The position numbers and the translations under genes were made by a program. This document shows, piece after piece, positions 45,771 to 57,829 of a stretch of 64,000 nucleotides of DNA. Source of the DNA: Lathyrus oleraceus (taxonomy: Eukaryota; Streptophyta; Magnoliopsida; Fabales; Fabaceae); assembly GCF_024323335.1 (NCBI RefSeq), contig NC_066581.1, positions 433,832,136-433,896,135 on the forward strand, read 5' to 3'. Every line of letters starts with the position of its first letter. The stretch's first letter is position 1. Under the pieces are notes generated by a model that saw nothing but the letters and a program-made list of their open reading frames with translations, had not been told where the DNA came from and ran no database searches.

Positions 45771-47494
45771 GATCCATCATCATCATTTTAGGGGCTTGAA
45801 CACTTTTGGTCGAAACTCACACTCTACAACCTACTCCCTCACCTTCACTAAAGCTCAATCTCTCTCAAAAAAAGCCATTGAAGCTTCAATCTTGCTTGAG
45901 CTTAACCATTGCATCTCCATTTCGTTGCTCACATTATCAAGTTCAATAGAAGAGGAAGAGGAAGAAGAAAGAGGAAGCAAAAACGTGCAAGGCAAGATCA
46001 AAAACTCACCGGTGAATTATTCCGATGGTCTTCATCGGTATGTAATTTTCGTTTCACTCGTGTTTGCTTGCTTTGTGTTCACCAGTTGGTAGTATTTGGC
46101 ATGAGGAGTAGAAGCCCTATGGTGTAGGACGTTAACTGATCCCCGTTTCCATTTAATTTGAACTTAGAGACTTAGGGTTCTTCCCAAATTCCCTTCGATT
46201 TAGCTAATCCGAGAATCAATTGCCAAAACCACCCCCATTTTCATCATCAGTGCATTTTTATGCATAAATTAGTGGTTAAAGTTGGGTTTTAGAGGCCACC
46301 GTCGCCGGTGACAGCCGCTGGCACGGTGGCTCATGGCCAATTGACGGCGAGATTGAGGGAGGGAGAATGAGTGCGTGGTCAGCCAATTCAAATACATTAG
46401 AACAAGTCAACAAACCGGAGATGGTGTTGGGCTTAGCATATTTAGGCCCACTGATTTACTTTCCATACACAATTGTTCCATAGGCACCCCTAGCATTTAC
46501 AAAAGGAGAATGGATCTTGGGCTTTCTCAGGCCCACTGATTATTTTTCTGCTTCACCATGCAGATTCAGCATACACCCCATGGCTGGAATGAATGTTGAG
46601 ACGTTTTGGGCAGATGCCCACTTCCTCTTTTACTGCGTGCACCCCCTGCTTTGGAGTTTCTTTGGCTAAATAAAAAAAAGCAGCAATGGGCTCATTTGGC
46701 AGCCCATTAGCCTGAATTCTAATTCACACCCTATTTCACAATTGCACCCCATTTTCCATTATTTTGTTTCTTTCATTTTCATTTTTTATATATTTCAATT
46801 AGGATAATTACATGGATAATTGACAATTAGGTTAATAAATCTTGATTTTAGGATTTAATTAGCATATTAGAATTTTAATTAGGATTAATTCACATTTTAG
46901 AATTTCTATTAGAGTTTAATTAGGATTTTAATTAGGCATGAGATTAAATTCTAATTAGCCTTTGATTAAATTTGGAACCATACCATTTTCAACATTAGGA
47001 TTTACTCAAGTTTAGGTCTAGGATAGAATTTAATTTTTGTGATATTTGGATATATTTTGCAAATGACCATTTTGCCCTCATGGGTTTATTTTTGGTTTTA
47101 TGTTAGAATTTGCACATGCTCCTTTAGGACTTCTAATTTAGAATATTAATCAATTTCAATACATGATCCCTTAGGATAGTTTCTAACAACCACTAACTTC
47201 AATTAGATCCAAACCTAGTTCCCTAAAAACAAAATAAAACCCATGATTAAATCGATCAAAAGCTATTTTGATTAATTAAATCCTTTGAACTTGTATAATC
47301 CTACAATCTAAATTGGGTGACCAAAAGACCCTTGGTCACTTAATAAGAATTTTCTTCTAAGCTGTGGAGCTCAAGGCCTTAACTCAAGATCTTCAATCAA
47401 GGCATCCTCAGTCACACCAAGCCGCAGATTATACAAGACAAATCAAAGGTCAACACTTGGTAAATATGATTCAAATTGTACGAAACGAGCTTTA

Positions 47495-47843
47495 AGTAAT
47501 AAGGAATGATGAGAGGGAGTCTCACATATCCTTGTCTAGAGAGAATTTGCGTATGGGGCATATGCCCCAAATATTCAAAGCGTTCGCCCTTATTCATAAA
47601 CTTTAGTACAATATGAATCGATTAAACTACCAAGTCTTCTTCATACAAGTTCCACATCAACACAAGGATCAACGACAAAGGTTCTTCACCAACAACTTGG
47701 CAGTCAAGAGAAGTATCATGCGCCTCAAGTCCTAAGTAATGAGGAATGATGAGAGGGAGTCTCTCTTATCCTTGTCTAGAGCGATTTTGCGTATGGGGTG
47801 TATGCCCCAAATATTCAAAGCGTTCGCCCTTATTCATAGACTT
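47495..47843 (+). repeat. Direct duplication, 109-bp units 240 bp apart
   Basis: Bases 47495-47603 and 47735-47843 are nearly identical (AGTAAT.AGGAATGATGAGA at the start, CAAAGCGTTCGCCCTTATTC near the end), offset by exactly 240 bp. Further downstream a looser pair of similar motifs with GTAGGCA.GAG and GCGAGC or GTGAGC occurs near 48012-48050 and 48490-48520. Confidence 0.85.
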
Positions 47844-48715
47844 AAGTGTGACTCCTATAAATCGAATGTCTAGTTTTTTATCACTTCACTCTCCATTCCA
47901 TTCTAATCAATTCAATCTCAATCATCCATTTCTTCTTGCCTCCAATCAATTTCTTTTCAGCCCTAGTGGGCTGAACTACGAAAGCTCTGATTTCCTTATT
48001 GCACTATAAGGGCACGTAGGCAGGAGAACCAAGTTTCTTCGTGAGCGATCTTATTTATCAATCTACCTTCTCTACCCCATGGATCACTCTCCATTTACTC
48101 AACCAATACCATCTTTTTGAGATTAATCACACTTTTCCTTGGACTCCTTGTCTATTCTTTTATGACGATAACGACAGTCCACCTCCCTAATCGAAAGTTG
48201 TTTGGCCCTTACTCCAAACATTTAATTCATTCTTTTTTGGCTAACACGCCACTTTTCTCTTTGATTAAGAGTCCATCTTTCTCTTGGATCCAAGATATTA
48301 TCCTGAGTTGATCTCGAATTGCCAATTCCCCAGCAAGTGATGCACTACTCCTTGCATTGCAGTTATCCCTTGACTTAGTGTTTGTCTTGTGAGTCCCTGT
48401 TTCTTAGACAAATATCTCTCTCTCTATTCTCGTAGTTCTAAACTATGATTGCTCCGACTTTCTCATTTCACAATGAGAATATGTAGGCACGAGGACGCGA
48501 ATCCTTGGCGAGCATACTTCTAATTATTCCTCCTTCTCCTTAGGGCATCATCCATATCTCTCACTATTCACTATTTACCTTCGATCATAAATCTCTCATC
48601 CGGTGGCATATCCGTCTTTTTGACATCGAAATACACCTTCTTTGGAATTCCATATACACCCTTTTAGGACACCTAATGAATAATCTGTATTTCATACCTA
48701 GAGTTGTTTGGCATA

Positions 48716-50899
48716 TAAATGACCATTTTTCAACTTTTGTAGAGATCTATGAAGTCTTTTCATTTACAGACTACCATTCTATTAAATAAAGTTGAGCTTT
48801 TTATCCAATTTTTTCTACTCTTATTTATCTTTCAGCTAAATAGAATTGAATTTTATGATGATAATTTTGAAATTGAATTAATAAGTAAAATCATTTTTCT
48901 TAAATAATGAAAGCAATTACTTTAAAAAAGCAATCAATTACAATAAGGAATATCAACAACAATCTAAGAACAGGTAAGTCCTAAAGTGAGAAACATCATT
49001 GGTCTTCCATAAGTAGTTGGTTTGGTAACCTTCCCCCCTAACAGCGAGTCAGTTTTCCCCCAGCTGAGTTTGTAATTGCCCCCTAGCTAAGTTAGAGGCT
49101 CACAACCTCAACAGTTTGCATGGACCCAACACAGAGTTTTATCTCCTGTAAGCCCCCAGCATAATTTATTTCTGATCCCCGACAATGTTGGTTCTTGAGC
49201 AGTAGTTGATTTGGTCCCCTGCGAAGTTGTCCCCCATTTGACATAGTGTTGACCTAAAATTCCCCGCAAAGTTGATAGTTCGGATCCTTGACATATTTTA
49301 TCTCTTTCCCCAGGCAGGTTGGAATTTTTAGAGCCAGTTGATTTGCATCCATTCCCAACATGCTTCTCCAGTTGGTGTTTCCATCTTGTCCAGATTAGCC
49401 GAGTGTTGTAGCGATGATTCGAACCGGTGACATTTGTATCCTTTGTGATTGTTTTGTCAGCATAGTCATCAATCATATACATACACATTCATACATCATA
49501 CATTTCATTATGCAATTTTTATTTCATTTAATTCCTTATTTCTGACCCTCTGCTCCGGTGATTTCATTTCCCGATGCAGATTTGGTGCGTCTGTCCTCTT
49601 TCAATGGTAGAGTGTCAACCCCTTAAGCAGAAAGAATTTAACCTTTCTTACTCCCCACTGAGTTATTTCCTCGTGGATGACTATCATTTCAGTTTCCTCC
49701 CCAATTATTTATCTAGATGGAACCGCTCCCCTTGAGTTACATCCTCATCGGGTTGAGTCTTTGTTTTAATGTTTCTTTCTAGCTCTTACCTAGATAGATA
49801 TGTTTGGTCCCCCGAAAGTCTATTACCCAGGTACCGGTAATACTCTTTTTGATTTGTGACTACTTTACTTTTACCCAATACCTAGTAATAGTAATCTACT
49901 TCCTGTATTTTCCCCAGCGGATTCGTTTTACGTTTCCCCAAGCAGTCTCTCCTTGATATGTTCATCCTAACCGATGACGGATATTCTCCCTTTTTGGTTT
50001 TCTACCCAGTAAGAAGGTAGTTGTAATCCCTATTTTATTCCCCAGAGAGTTAATCCTTGATATGTTCATCCTAACCAATGACTGATTTTCTCTCTCTTTG
50101 GTATTCTATCCAGTAACCGATAGATGTAAATCCTATTTCTCCCCTCAGAGTTAATCGTTGAGATGTTCATTTTAACTAGTGACAAATATTCTCTCTCTTT
50201 GGTATTCTGCCCAGTACCCGATAGTTGTAAATCCTATTTTCCCAACAGGCTATTCTTACCCAGTAACTGGTAACGGATACACCTCCTATTTCTCATTGAG
50301 TCATCCTTAATATGTTTACCCTAATCGATAACAAATATCCCTCTGTCAGAGTACATTATCTTTCTACCTAGTAACCGATAATAGATAAAATATTTATAGT
50401 ACTCATGCGTTGAAGTTTATTCTCCCCTGGTTGAGTTTGAGTGCGTATTTCCTCAGTGAAGTTGCCAATCCCCTATTTGGTTCAGGTATTTCAGCTTTGT
50501 TCTGATTTACCCTTTTCCCTGCAAATTTTCCTTTATCCCCAACTGAGTCCTTCCATTGATTTATTTTCATTGAATTCTCTCGTGTCTCGAGCAGTTTTTA
50601 AGTCGTAGTCTGGCCTACACACATCTTTTTTTCCCAGAGTCTTTGTCTCCCCAGTGAGTTTTTCCTTACGGAATGCGTTATGCTCCTGCGGACTTTCAGT
50701 CTCTCCGGATTTCTTTTCCTTTGTGGAAATATTTTCCCCACAGAGATTAATTTTAGCATTTTCATATCGTATGCACCATGAGGTCTCTTAGGGACCAACA
50801 TTTGTTTCTATATGTTGTTATTTAGGTCCATTCTACTGAGCTGATACGAAGATTTTAACCTTCACATCCTCCGTTAGAATGTCCTTAAATAGGGGCAGC
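48716..50899 (+). other. Ogre A 3' UTR with tandem repeats
   Basis: Non-coding, clearly homologous to 33430-35741 of Ogre C. It includes a degenerate array of about 100-bp units at roughly 49950-50390 (TCCTTGATATGTTCATCCTA and relatives). It ends in AATAGGGGCAGC, the likely polypurine tract, directly before the LTR at 50900. Confidence 0.8.
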
Positions 50900-51369
50900 T
50901 GTAAGACCCCAATTTTGACCCTAAGATCCCTCATGCTATCTTATCATATGCATTATCATTGGGATCACACCTTGGCATCCTCCTTTTGATTGTATCATAC
51001 TTTGTTTTTATTATTTACTAACAAAAATACCAAAAATATGTCAATGCATAGTTTGTTGCTTTTGTAGGTAGTGTGTATGCTCATCTATGCTCCATCAAGC
51101 TCATATCTAGGGTTTAAGACCCTCAATACAAGGGGATAAATCAAGATATGGTTCACATTGACTATAGATATCACATATGGATCCCCATGGTCTTCACATA
51201 TCATTTTGATCAAGAAATCATCAAGAGTTTGAAGCTTGTTTTCCTTGGAAACCATATTTGATCTAGGTATCTTATCTGACTTCCTCATCAAGTATCTTCG
51301 TTATTTGATCAAATATCTCAAGGGATCCTTCATATTACATCATCTTATTCCTATATGTTCCTCCATGAG
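50900..51369 (+). repeat. Ogre A 3' LTR, first 470 bp
   Basis: Starts TGTAAGACCCCAATTTTGAC right after the polypurine tract. It is interrupted at CTCCATGAG (51361-51369) by a second LTR that opens with the same terminal sequence. Confidence 0.88.
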
Positions 51370-54300
51370 TGTAAGACCCCAATTTTGACCCTAAGATCCC
51401 TTATCATATGCACTAGCTTTGGGATCACGCATTGGCATCCTCCTTACCCCTCTTTCATTGGGTTTGTTTTGGGAGAGATCACCAAGCACCATGTGATTGT
51501 ATAATACTTGTATATTATCATTTTACTCACCAAAATACCAAAAATATGTCTTTGCCTTTGTCTACTCTTTTGTAGGTAGGGCATGATCCCCATTGATCTA
51601 TCAAGTTCACATCTAGGGTTTAAGACCCTCATTGCTAAGAGCACAACCAAAGAGTGATCCAAAATGCCTCTAATCATCATATATGAGTCCTAATTATCTT
51701 TTCATGTTATTTTGATCAAGATTTCTTCAAGAGTTTGGAGTTGGTTTGCCTTGGAAACCCTAGTTTGTCTAGGTATCTTGAGTAACTTCTTCAACAAGCT
51801 TCTTCACCAATTGATCAAATTTCTTAAGGGACACTTAAACGTTCATCATATTATACATTTATGATCTACCATGAGCCTAAAAAGTCAAGATAATTGCAAG
51901 TTAGCAAGTCCATTGATGGTGGTTGGCCAGATGAATTCATTTGATCAAAACTAAAAGTCCCTGACCCTATCTCCTACAATTTGCATCATATGAAAATGAT
52001 CCCAAAACACAAGTTAATATAAATTACATTCCAAACAACTTTCATGTTTAAGTTCAGAGCTAATTTTGCTTGAAAATCCATTTTCTATGTTGAAACATTA
52101 TAGGTCATTTTGTCTAAACCCTAATTTGAAAGTCAACTTCCCAAGGCCGTAACTTGCTCAATTTTTATAAGATGAAAGATTTCCAAGTTGCACAATAAAT
52201 TCAAGATGTCTACGTTAACTTTGATGTTTTGAGTGAAATCTAAATCAACTTTTATGAGCATGTGATATGAGGATACATTATAGGTCATTTTGGACCAATA
52301 CCATTGAACAAGTGATTTTCCTCAACTTCAAATATGCATAACTCTCTCATTATAAATCCAAATGATATCAAATTTATGACCATTTTGAAGGTATTTGAAA
52401 GAGATAAAACTTTTATGAAGACACATTTCTCATTTTGAGCTCACATAAAAAGTTTAGCAATGCGGAACATTGAATTATATGACTTGACACTTAGAAAAAT
52501 TTTCAACATGTTGAATTTTCCAAACTTCCACCTCAAAATTCATCATGATCCAAGTTCTAAATGGAAAAATGTTCAACATAAGAGTTGTTCCTATATATCT
52601 AAGATTTCCAAAGAGTCCTAATTCATTCATTTTGGATGAGGTTTGCTAGGGCTGCACATGGTGTTAACAGTCCTGCATCAATTGGCAAAATCAAAACTTC
52701 AAATAATCATTTCACATTGCCTTGCCAATCAAGCTTGAGTCAGACCTTATTTCAATTGGTTTTGGACCTTAGTGCATTGCTTCATGGGTCTGTACACACC
52801 CATGCAAGCTTGAACATAACATTGCCAAATTTGGAAGAAATGGGAAGTGTGCAAATAACACTTGAATTTGCTATAAATAGAGACCGCATGAGCTCATTTT
52901 AAACGATCCTTGCGCGCCAGCTTTTTCCCAACTCTTCAAACCCTCATAATTCAAAGGAAAACCTGATAATTTTCACTTGAAAATTGAGTTTGAATCTCAC
53001 TGTTTGGAGATTCAAAAACTCCAGGATCCAAAGCTTCTTATCATTCCTAATCCACTTCTGCAAGCTATTGGAGCAAGATCAAACAAGAATTGAAACAAGA
53101 GAGATTAAGTTTTGCACATCATTGAAGGTATTTTCCATATTTTTTCTTCTCTTCGATTCTCACTCAATTCTCATCAATTCTCTTGAATCTTTGGTTGTTT
53201 GAAGTCCTACTAATGTAGGAAAGAAGATTGAGTTGCTTTGAGGTTAAATCGAAGCAACTCAGTTGACACACCTCAAAATTCAGCTCCTCATATCTTTCTA
53301 TATATTTTGAGTTAGTTGAAATTGAGGTTAGATTCATGCTCTACGCCTTTTTTCTTTCAGATCATATCCTCCTTTTTATTTTTATCATGGTGATGATTGA
53401 ACCAGTCCGGCGACGTTCGCCTGAGAGGGTGACCAACCTTTGGCTCCGGCGGTGATGTGATTTGGTCATAGCCAATGATTTCATTTAAAATGTTTTAATC
53501 ATAGGCGTTGGTTTTGATTACCACTTGTGTGGCGGGCTGACTTAGTTCCATCATGGAACGCACATTTTTGGGCACTTGATCTGCCACCTCAAGTAATGAG
53601 GGAGATCAAGTGGCCCACGTTTTTTTTGTAATTTCTGATTTTCTATTTTATTCCTTTGATTTTCATTAATTCATATTAATTTTAATATTGATCCAAAAAA
53701 TATGAGAGTTTCACCACAAAAATTTAAATAAAATCCTCTTTCATATTTTGAGTTAAAATCATTTTTTGGATCATTATTATAATATTTTATAATTTAATTG
53801 ATTTTGCGATTATTTTTATTTGTTTATAAATACTTTTAAGTTTCCAAAAATTCTGAATTTTTTTCTCCAAGGTCCTTTGACCTTGTTTGACCAATGATAA
53901 ATCTCATGGCCATTTCTTTGGTGTTTTGATGAGGTTTTAGGAATTTGACAAACCATATTTATTTTAATGCATTATTTTTAGTATTTTTAAATTGAATAAA
54001 TGCCAAATAATTGTGTTGAGCCATTTTGATTGATTTTGTAAGTTTGACTTATATTGTTGGGCCTTGGTAAAGGTTGATTTGACTTTGCTAGGTTAAGAAC
54101 ATTGGATTTAGGGGATTGATGGGATGTACATTCCATCTCCCAAAATGAGTAAATGATCTTAATTTGGTAAAAGTACTCCCTTGTCCAATTTGAGTTTGAT
54201 CTATCTTCCCTCCCTCTTCATCTCATTCCCCTTCTTTATGCATTCATGCCATGGTCCTATGTTATCTCTATATCCTAAGGCTAGTTAATTGGAAAATCAA

Positions 54301-54653
54301 CATGAGTATGGATGAGATTAGGCCACAACTTTTGCGTATTCTTTTTGTGTGTGGTATGTTTGATGAGCATAGTCCATTATACTATGTCTCTAACATGCAT
54401 TAACACCAAAATTCTATTGCCCGACCTCAAATAGTTGTGACTTCTACATAAGTCCAATTATGATTGCTTAACATAGCGCTAAATTTTGACACTAAAGGCA
54501 TAACATTCTGGTTAGTGAGATTGTAAGTCTCCCCGCTTTCATGGTATTGTGTGGAAACTTAGCCTTTTTTCCTTCCTTTAGAAGATGTCTTGGTTTAAGG
54601 ATCCATGCTTGTGATAAGTGGGTTGAGTGTTCTCCAAAGAATGACTTAAAAAC
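51370..54653 (+). repeat. Ogre D LTR (5' 3.28 kb), inserted in Ogre A LTR
   Basis: Opens TGTAAGACCCCAATTTTGAC with left flank ATGAG as candidate target site. It aligns with other Ogre LTRs but is more diverged, so it is a different subfamily. TATA box TATAAATA at 52872-52879. It breaks off at GAATGACTTAA (about 54649) because an inverted LTR is inserted; its remaining third should lie to the right of the window. Whether it is a solo LTR or the 5' LTR of a full element cannot be seen. Confidence 0.85.
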
Positions 54654-57600
54654 TGTAGCGGTAAATTCATTATCATCAAGCTATGGATAAGCAAGACATC
54701 AAATAACAAGAGTCGTCACCGCGTTTTTATTGTTTCCAAGGGAAAGGGGAGAAGTACGAACATAACACAAAAATAAGAATGTTCAAAATAAAACTACTAA
54801 AATGCCAGAGATTACAGGTAAGGGGGTTGGTTACACAGAGGGAAGGTGTTAGCACCCAAAGTGTCCTAGGTACTCCTAGGGAGCCCTTTTTTGTGTTCAT
54901 ATGTATTTTGTACAAAATGATGTTTACAAACAAATAGAATGGGGGGATGATAAAATAATTTATTAATTATATTTTTGTGTTTGACAAGACCTTCGGACTT
55001 GTGCCTACGTACCAACATATGAATGAGGGATCAAAACCCCGTAGTTCATGATACAAATTTCAAAGGGGATGCATTGCTTTTAATAAAATTAATTTGAAAG
55101 GCACAAGGGCATATAAAATGGTTTGAATGAGTTAGTTCTTTTTGGATTTTGAAAATTTTAAATCAAGTATAGTTAAGTTTATTTACAAGTTTGATTTAAG
55201 AAAAGTAGTTTCAAAATGCAATGGCTTAAGGCAAAAGTTTCTACTTTGCAAAAATGGTCAAAGTTTGAAAATTTACAAACACAAGCAAAGAATATTTTTG
55301 AAAGGAGGGAGAGATTTTGAAATTAAAGAATATGGGGAGGAGATGAAGAGACTAATCCTAAGCATAAATTTAAAAGTTAAGAGTTGAAAAGATCTGACCA
55401 ATGGGCTGAAATCCAATAGGAAAAAATGTCATATAGAAACCCAAATTCCCTTGGACATTAGAATCAAGCAACAAATAATGCATAACATATTAACTTGAAG
55501 AGCAAGACATCAAATAAAGATGGTCACATCCAAGGTTTAGTTGTTAATGAGTTAGAAGTTAGTATTGTTTTTTGCATTTTTTTTTGTTTAAGTCATTCTT
55601 TGGAGAACACTCAACCCACATATCACAAGCATAAAACTTTGAACCAAGACATCTTCCAAAGGAAGGAAAAAAGGTCAAGTTTCCACACAATCCCATGAAA
55701 GAGGGGAGACTTACAATCTCACTAACTAGAATGATATGCCTTTTATGTCAAAAAGTTAGCGCTATGTTAAGCAATCATAATTGGACTTATGTAGAAGTCA
55801 CAACTATTTGAGGCTGGACAATAGAATTTTGATGTTGATGCATGTTAGAGACATAGTATAATGGATTATGCTCATGAAACATACCACACACAAAAAGAAT
55901 ATGCAAAAAGGTGGACCTTATCTCATCCATACTTATGTTGATTTTGCAATCAACTAGCCTTAGGATATTGAGATATCATAGGTCAAATAAAATGGATGCA
56001 TAAAGAAGGGGAATTAGATGAAGAGGGAGGGGAATGGATCAAAACTCAAATTGGATAGAGGAGGAGTATTACCAAATTAAGATCATTCATTCAATTTGGG
56101 AGATGGAATGTACATTCTATCAATCCCCTAAATCCAATGATCTTAACCTAACAAAGTCAAATCAACCTTGACCAAGGCCCAACAACACAAGTCAAACTTA
56201 TACAAACAATCAAAATGGCTCAACATAATTATTTGGCATTTATTCAATTTAAAAATACTAAAAATAATGCATTAAATTAAATATGGTTTGTCAAATTCCT
56301 AAAACCTCATCAAAACACCAAAGAGATGGCCATGAGATTTATCATAGGTCAAATAAGGTCAAAGGACCTTGGAGAAAAAAATTCAGAATTTTTGGAAACT
56401 TAAAAGTATTTTTAAACAATTAAAAATATTTACAAAATCAATTAAATCATGAAAAATGTTAATAATGATCCAAAAAATAATTTTAATTCAAAATATGAAA
56501 GAGGATTTTGTTTAAATTTTTTTGGTGAAACTCTCATATTTTTGGATCAATATTAAAATTAATATGAATTAATGAAATAAAACAAATTAAGTGAAATTCA
56601 AATAATCAGAAAAAAGAAGGACCACTTAATCTCCCACATTAATTGAGGTGGCAATTCAACTGGATGAAAATGCGCGCTCCATGGTACACTTGAGTCGGCG
56701 CGCCACATCAATGGTAATCAGAACCAAAGTGTGAGATTAAAACATTTCAAATGAGATCAACGGTTCAAAACTTGTCCAGCACACCACCGACGCTGGAACT
56801 CTGGTCACCTTCTCAAGCGAGGCTCACCAGACTAGTTTAGTCATCACCATCAAGAAAATGAAACAGGAGGACATGATCTGAAAGAAAAAATGGTGTAGAG
56901 CATGAATCTGACCTCAATTTCAACTAACTCCAAATATATAGAAAGATATGAGGAGTTGAATTTTGAGGTGTGTCAACTGAGTTGCTTCGATTTAACATCA
57001 AAGCAACTCAATCTTCTTGCCTACATTGGTAGGACTTCAGACAACCAAAGATCCAAGAGAATTGATGAGAATTGAGTGAGAATCGAAGAGAAGAAGATTT
57101 CTGAAAATTTACCTTCAATGTTGTACATAACTGGATCTTGCTTGCTTCAAACATGACTTGATCATACTCGAGGAGCTTGCAGAAATGGTTTGGCAATGGA
57201 ACAAAGCTTTGGATCCCAGAGTTTTTGAATCTCAAACTAGTGAGATTCAAACTTAATTTTCAAGTTGAAAATTCTCAGGTTTTCCTTGGAATTGTGAGGG
57301 TTTTAATTAGGGGGCAAAGCTGGCACGCAAGGTGTGTTTGAAATGAGCTCAGAGGCCATGTATTTATAGCATTTGGGATTGATAATTGCACACTTGAAAA
57401 TTTGCTAAATTTGGCAATGTGATGCGCAAGCTTGCATGGGCGTGTAAAGTCCCACAAAGCAATCCATTATGATTCAATTGCAACTGTTCTGAAGTTCAAA
57501 TTATGTTTGAATGGCAAGGCAACATGAAATGGAGTTTTGGATATTTGATTTTTCCACTTGATGCAGACCTGTTAAGACCATGCGCAGCCCTAGAAAACCT

Positions 57601-57829
57601 TATCCAAAATGAATGAAATAGGACTCTTTAGAAAGCTTATATCATGGGGAACAAGTTTCATGTTGAACACTTTTTCATTTGGGCCTTGGATTATGGTGAA
57701 TTTTGAGATGGAAGTTTGGGAATTTCAACATGTTGAAATTTTTTCTAAGTGTCCAGTCATATATCTCAATATTCCACCTTACTTAACTTTTTATGTAAGC
57801 TCCAAATGAGAAACGTGTCTTCATCAAAG
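54654..57829 (-). repeat. Ogre E LTR (inverted, 3.18 kb, truncated)
   Basis: Read on the minus strand this is the 3' part of an Ogre LTR ending ...CGCTACA at 54654. No PBS follows its end, so it is a 3' LTR or solo LTR inserted in LTR D. TATA box on the minus strand at 57361-57370 (GCTATAAATA). It is of the same diverged subfamily as D and forms a large inverted repeat with it. At 57829 it is cut by element F; the flank CAAAG (57825-57829) is the candidate target site. Confidence 0.85.

Larger units (their letters stand above)
42485..48715 (+). mobile_element. Unclassified LTR-like insertion in Ogre A
   Basis: The sequence starts TGTTATACCCCTAAATTTCC, the usual opening of Tat/Athila-type gypsy LTRs, and has a TATA-like TATTTAAATA at 45761-45770 followed by a 5'-leader-like stretch. 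I could find no PBS, no second LTR and no conserved protein. The right border at about 48715 is set only by where Ogre A homology resumes. It may be a long solo LTR plus flanking repeat pieces, or several elements. The short open stretches on either strand (for example 43437-45478) look random. Confidence 0.5.

Noticed and set aside
45796..46127. Possible small host gene with acidic/basic runs downstream of a TATA-like box
   Set aside because: Runs come from a GAGGAA purine repeat; two overlapping frames look equally open; the position fits an LTR leader.
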